From: Pleurotus ostreatus/Saccharomyces cerevisiae fusant | Lineage: Eukaryota > Opisthokonta | NCBI GenBank assembly: GCA_024196135.1 | Contig: JAMQCK010001103.1 | Coordinates: 1 to 12,006, forward strand | Direction of reading: 5' to 3' | Length of the DNA: 12,006 bases | Shown: positions 8,612 to 12,006 of the stretch, one piece after another | Position numbering within the stretch: position 1 is the first letter of the stretch | How the letters are laid out: every line of letters starts with the position of its first letter | Translations under genes and position numbers: made by a program | The notes under the pieces: generated by a model | The model's database searches: none | Seen by the model: the letters and a program-made list of their open reading frames with translations, nothing else | Told to the model about the DNA's origin: nothing

Positions 8612-10747
8612 ATGCAGGCTATCCGAAGGTTCTCTCCGCTGTCGCTCCTTTGGGGCCGCAAGCCCTCTGCCGATTTGACTTGCATTCCGTTCGACATCAT
8701 GGTCGAGTTTGTCTTTCCGCTCCTCAACATCCAGGACATCATGCGACTGCGCCGGGTGCGCGACATGTTCCTCCTTTCAGCTGCCTACTAACTCTTCACC
8801 ATCTCTAGGTCAACAAGTGGTTCTTCCACCTCACGCATGAGCCCTCCATCTGGCGCCGCTTCCTCCCCGAGCTCAACCTCCTCGTCCCACCCATCCGCCC
8901 CTCCGTTCGCTACCTCTCCCTCGCCGGCCGCCATGAAGCCGAGCACGCTGTCACCCGTGCCGTGTCCCTCGCCGACAACTGGACGTGCCCCGCCCCATGC
9001 GTCTGCGCCTCCTCCCAGATTGACACCGCGCACTACATCCCCAGCGAGACGACGCTCCTGCCTGGTGGAAAATTTATGCTGGCGGCGACGAACGACGCGA
9101 GCCGCCGCCGGGCGAATATCTCGGTGTATGGCATGGACCACCCGAGGCGTGGGCATGTACTGTTGGCGAGGATTGATATGGGGGTACAGGCAGATGCGTA
9201 CAATCTGGTGGCGAGGTACGCGCCGTGGAAGGGGAAGATGGGGATCATCCTGGCGTATCAGCAGAGGACGTTGCAGAAGACAGTCAGTGGGGACAAGAAG
9301 TTAAAGGAGAACTTGTAAGTGCCGATGGGCTGGGGAGATGAGGAACATGCATGCTCACTCATGTGTCTAGCATGAAGGCCACAGACTACGTTCCGGGCCG
9401 CGACATCGAAGACCCAGCCGCGCCCTTCCTGTATCATCTTACATGCGTCTTCATCGACGTCGAAGCCCTGGAGGAGCTGGTCGACCCTTGGATTGTGCCC
9501 GGCTCGATGCAGTACGTCAACACTGCCGAGCATCATGGGTCTGACAAAGCGTGCACTCGCATATGCCATCGGTGGAGCAAGTACAAGTTCATCCAGCCCA
9601 ACATCTTCCAAGAGGGCGGGCAACCGTTCCTCGGGTGGGCGTACAATCCAGACAGGATCCACTGTCTCTCGCTCGACGACCTTCGTGGCATGCGCTTCAC
9701 ACTCGAGGGCGATCCCGACATCCCTCCTGAGGTGAGTAGAAGAACCTGGTTGCTGTCCCTTGCCTCTTCTCATGCTTTTCTCAGCGTTACGAAATCCTCA
9801 CCTGGCGCTGCTTTGGTGCCCAATCCCTCTTCCTCACTATCCGCACCATCAAGATCGACGAAGAATGGGTCCCCTCTACCACTCGCACTACCTCTTACAA
9901 CCCGCTCGACCTCCTCGAGAAGCGCGCAAAGCACGACGTCGTCGCCGAGATCTTCTACCCCACGTCCGTCGGTGGCGACGGCGAGACCTTCTGCGCGGAG
10001 AACTTCAAGCTTATCGAGGCACAGGAGGACGTGCCGCTGCGGGCTTGGGTCTCTGAATCGGACTACGCGCCGACGCCCGGGGACTGGCCAAGGCTGAGGC
10101 AAGATGGTGCGCCGCCGCGGCCGGTAGGCTTGTTCCTGCAGTTCTTGCAGAGGCAGCCCGATGGTAGCACGCGCTCGGCGCTGCGCCACGAGACAATCTT
10201 CCCCAGCCTGCTTGACCGCGACGCGCTCATCAACGATGGTATGGACGCCGCGGACGCGGCGCGATTACCAGAGTGGACGTGGAGCTTCGACGGGATGCAG
10301 CTGCAGTCTAAGTACGTCGCGGCCGACCCCAGCGCGGGCTTGCGCTACGTCCTCCCCGGCGCTTACCGGCCGCTCGCCTACGAAGTCGCGGGCGACGGTC
10401 GAGAGGCCGCACCTGCGGTGCGGGCCATCGTTCGCGGGACGACGCAGAAGCTGCAGTACCCCGCCGACTACGACGCCGCGCACATTCAGACTTGGTGGGA
10501 TGACAAACTCGTCGACCAGCGGGATGCGATGAACGTCGATCTCGAGGCACCTCTGGAGAGGATTCCCTCGTCCGTCGCCTTCGACATGGCGCAGGGCGTG
10601 TCGCACATGGCTTGGGACGAGTGCATCGGCCGGCTCTGTGTGATTGCGCCAGGAAAACACCACATCGACGTTCTGGACCTCAGCTCCGCTGCCCAACCGG
10701 ACTCGCGCTTCGGGAGGTGGAATCGTAGCTCCGGCTTCTTGTGTTGA
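8612..10747 (+). CDS. F-box protein (putative SCF ubiquitin-ligase substrate adaptor)
   Basis: Exons: 8612-8755, 8809-9314, 9371-9731, 9785-10747; 657 aa, stop TGA. The N-terminus carries an F-box (about 22-69): CIPFDIMVEFVFPLLNIQDI, then LRRV, KWF and the closing PSIWRRFL. This contacts Skp1 in SCF ligases. The rest has repeated patterns such as LLPGGKFML followed by ISVYGMD, and GVSHMAWDECIGRLCVI followed by HIDVLDL, which resemble beta-propeller blades; this is an inference from the pattern, and no WD signature is clear. The substrate is unknown. Large, diverse F-box families with such C-termini are usual in Agaricomycetes. Splice sites are good: intron 1 has a perfect TACTAAC branch site, and all introns are 53-56 bp. 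The start was chosen at the ATG just before the F-box; the in-frame ATG at 8438 would add 58 residues of odd composition. F-box assignment sure, remainder uncertain. Confidence 0.88.
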
Positions 10748-11463
10748 TTTGAAGTGGCTGACTTTGTCAACTGCTACCTTTCGTGCTCCATCTATCTTCT
10801 CGTTTCTCATCGTATGCTTTCGGATGCCTATGCTCATCTTAGCACTGTCCTTTCCTGTACAATTATTTCCCCGCTCCTTCTATGCCCGCATGCTTTTCTT
10901 TCATGCTGCCCCTGTCACCGCCTGCTATCTCTATGCTTTATGTACTACATGACTTAACGACCACTATGACAAGCTTAGTCGCGCTATCCAGCCGTGTAAA
11001 GCTGAAATATGCCCAGTTTGCGTCGAAGATCGCCCTCATGTTTCCTCGGGTAAAGGTATCAGAAGGTGGCACATACCTGAGGTGTTCACTGTCTTCGATC
11101 CAGGGCCCGTGCAATGGCGACTATTGCATTGAATGGAAAGATCTCCGACTCTCGAAAAGAATGCCCCCTACAAACTCGGTGGCTTGAGGTTGTGGCAACG
11201 GGTTTGTCTGTTGTCTTGTTTGTGACGCTTCTTCATGCGCTGTTGACTTTGTGACCAGCAGTGGTTTTGACCAGTACATAGCCAACGTCGGCAAACGCGG
11301 GCACACCCACGACACCGACACATATATAGTCTGCAGTCTGAGCAAGGGGAATGACCCCATTAACGACCATCCACTCGACCTCGCCTCACCTTCGACAATG
11401 TTCATTAAACAGCAATTCCTTTCCTTTCCTCCGAATTTCGTCAGCGCTCGGGCGGAAGTGGTC
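10748..11463. other. Intergenic region upstream of the last gene
   Basis: 716 bp. The first part is pyrimidine-rich and AT-richer than the coding DNA around it (F-box gene 3' region). The right end holds a TATATA at 11323-11328 and a CT-rich leader-like tract (11388-11435). ORFs of about 100 codons on either strand here have weak codon bias and match nothing I recognise. No RNA gene or repeat seen. Confidence 0.55.
11323..11328 (+). promoter_or_regulatory. TATA element of the last gene
   Basis: TATATA, 75 bp before the in-frame ATG at 11398 and 141 bp before the preferred ATG at 11464. Suggests transcription starts near 11350-11360. Confidence 0.45.
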
Positions 11464-12006
11464 ATGAGCACACAGGGCTCGAGCGTTGCCATCTTCGGCG
11501 AGTGGCTGGCATGCTACTTCACGCCACAGATTGAACGGTTGTTGTCGAGCAAGCGGATGACCGTCTGCGACAACATCCAAGTGCGCGAGGTGCTCGAGCT
11601 CTCGGGCGACTGGGATCGATTCACCACAGCCATGAAGCAGCTCAAGCTTCCTCCGCAATCTTACGAGACGTTGCACGCAAGGACCGTCGAGCTGCGTGGA
11701 AAGATTGGCGAATATTGGTCCCGTTACAACTCCGCGATGGAGAAACCGGGCGATCTCTGGGTGCCCATCTCGCCAAAAGACATGATGCAGATCGAGGACT
11801 GGTTCACCAAGCTGAAGATCGATGAGGCGACGTTCCAGCAGCGTGTCACCCGCGACGGAAGATATCCCGTGTTCTGGCAGATCTTCGAGAAGGGCTTATG
11901 CCACCACCTGCGCAAGAAAAAGTCATGGGTGAGTCTCAATCATGATAGCCAGATGCGCTGGGCTATGCGCTGACCACATATTCAGCCTTCCGCAAGCTTC
12001 CGCAAG
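11464..12006 (+). CDS. Unrecognised protein, 5' part (runs off the right edge)
   Basis: Exon 1 is 11464-11928 (155 codons), intron 11929-11985 (57 bp: donor GTGAGT, branch GCTGACC, acceptor ATTCAG), and exon 2 starts at 11986 in phase 0 and leaves the window after seven codons. The frame is open and has strong C/G-ending codon use. The product is soluble-looking, charged and mostly helical in appearance, with many Trp residues (EWLACYF, GDWDRF, EYWSRY, EDWFTKLK, VFWQIF) and a basic run HHLRKKKSW before the intron; no signal peptide or membrane segment. I recognise no domain. The start could also be the in-frame ATG at 11398 (22 more residues); 11464 is preferred because the stretch between reads like a CT-rich leader with poor codon bias. 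The gene is likely real; function unknown. Confidence 0.65.

Noticed and set aside
10882..11187. 101-codon plus-strand ORF between the F-box gene and the last gene
   Set aside because: Codon use unlike the real genes, no start context and no family resemblance.
11121..11492. 123-codon minus-strand ORF
   Set aside because: Overlaps the promoter and start of the last gene antisense; no features of a real protein.

Overview
The window is nuclear DNA from a filamentous basidiomycete, most likely an Agaricomycete. It is moderately GC-rich, its genes are broken by many introns of 46-68 bp with GT(A/G)NGN donors, CTRAY branch sites and (C/T)AG acceptors, and the proteins read best as mushroom-type fungal families. 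All exon models were built by hand from reading frame, splice signals and protein-family continuity; no alignment or transcript data were available.

Layout from left to right: (1) Positions 1-2796, minus strand: the 5' 807 codons (8 exons) of a DNMT1-type cytosine-5 DNA methyltransferase, with a replication-foci-type domain, two BAH domains and the start of the catalytic domain. The window edge cuts it inside motif IV. (2) 2797-3626: 830 bp without a supported gene, holding the DNMT1 promoter (TATATA, one ACGCGT, one CACGTG) and the HOG1 3' side. (3) 3627-5338, minus strand: a complete 12-exon stress MAP kinase of the Hog1/Sty1/p38 class (374 aa, TGY activation loop). (4) 5339-7033: a 1.7 kb divergent intergenic region with a perfect CRE (TGACGTCA) 177 bp before the HOG1 start, a dense cluster of eight ACGCGT (MluI cell-cycle box) hexamers, and the MCR1 promoter. 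(5) 7034-8260, plus strand: a complete 6-exon mitochondrial NADH-cytochrome b5 reductase (MCR1, 329 aa) whose last intron is GC-AG. (6) 8612-10747, plus strand: a complete 4-exon F-box protein (657 aa). (7) 10748-11463: an intergenic gap with a TATA element. (8) 11464 to the window end, plus strand: the 5' part of an unrecognised gene.

The genes do not form a pathway cluster. They are a maintenance DNA methyltransferase, an osmotic/oxidative stress kinase, a mitochondrial redox enzyme, a probable ubiquitin-ligase adaptor and an unknown, which is an ordinary housekeeping neighbourhood. I found no mobile element, tRNA, rRNA or CRISPR array and no evidence for a new multi-gene system. The most unusual signals are regulatory or at the RNA level: the ACGCGT cluster, the CRE in front of HOG1, a 16-nt microexon, the GC-AG intron and two stop-free introns of a length divisible by three.
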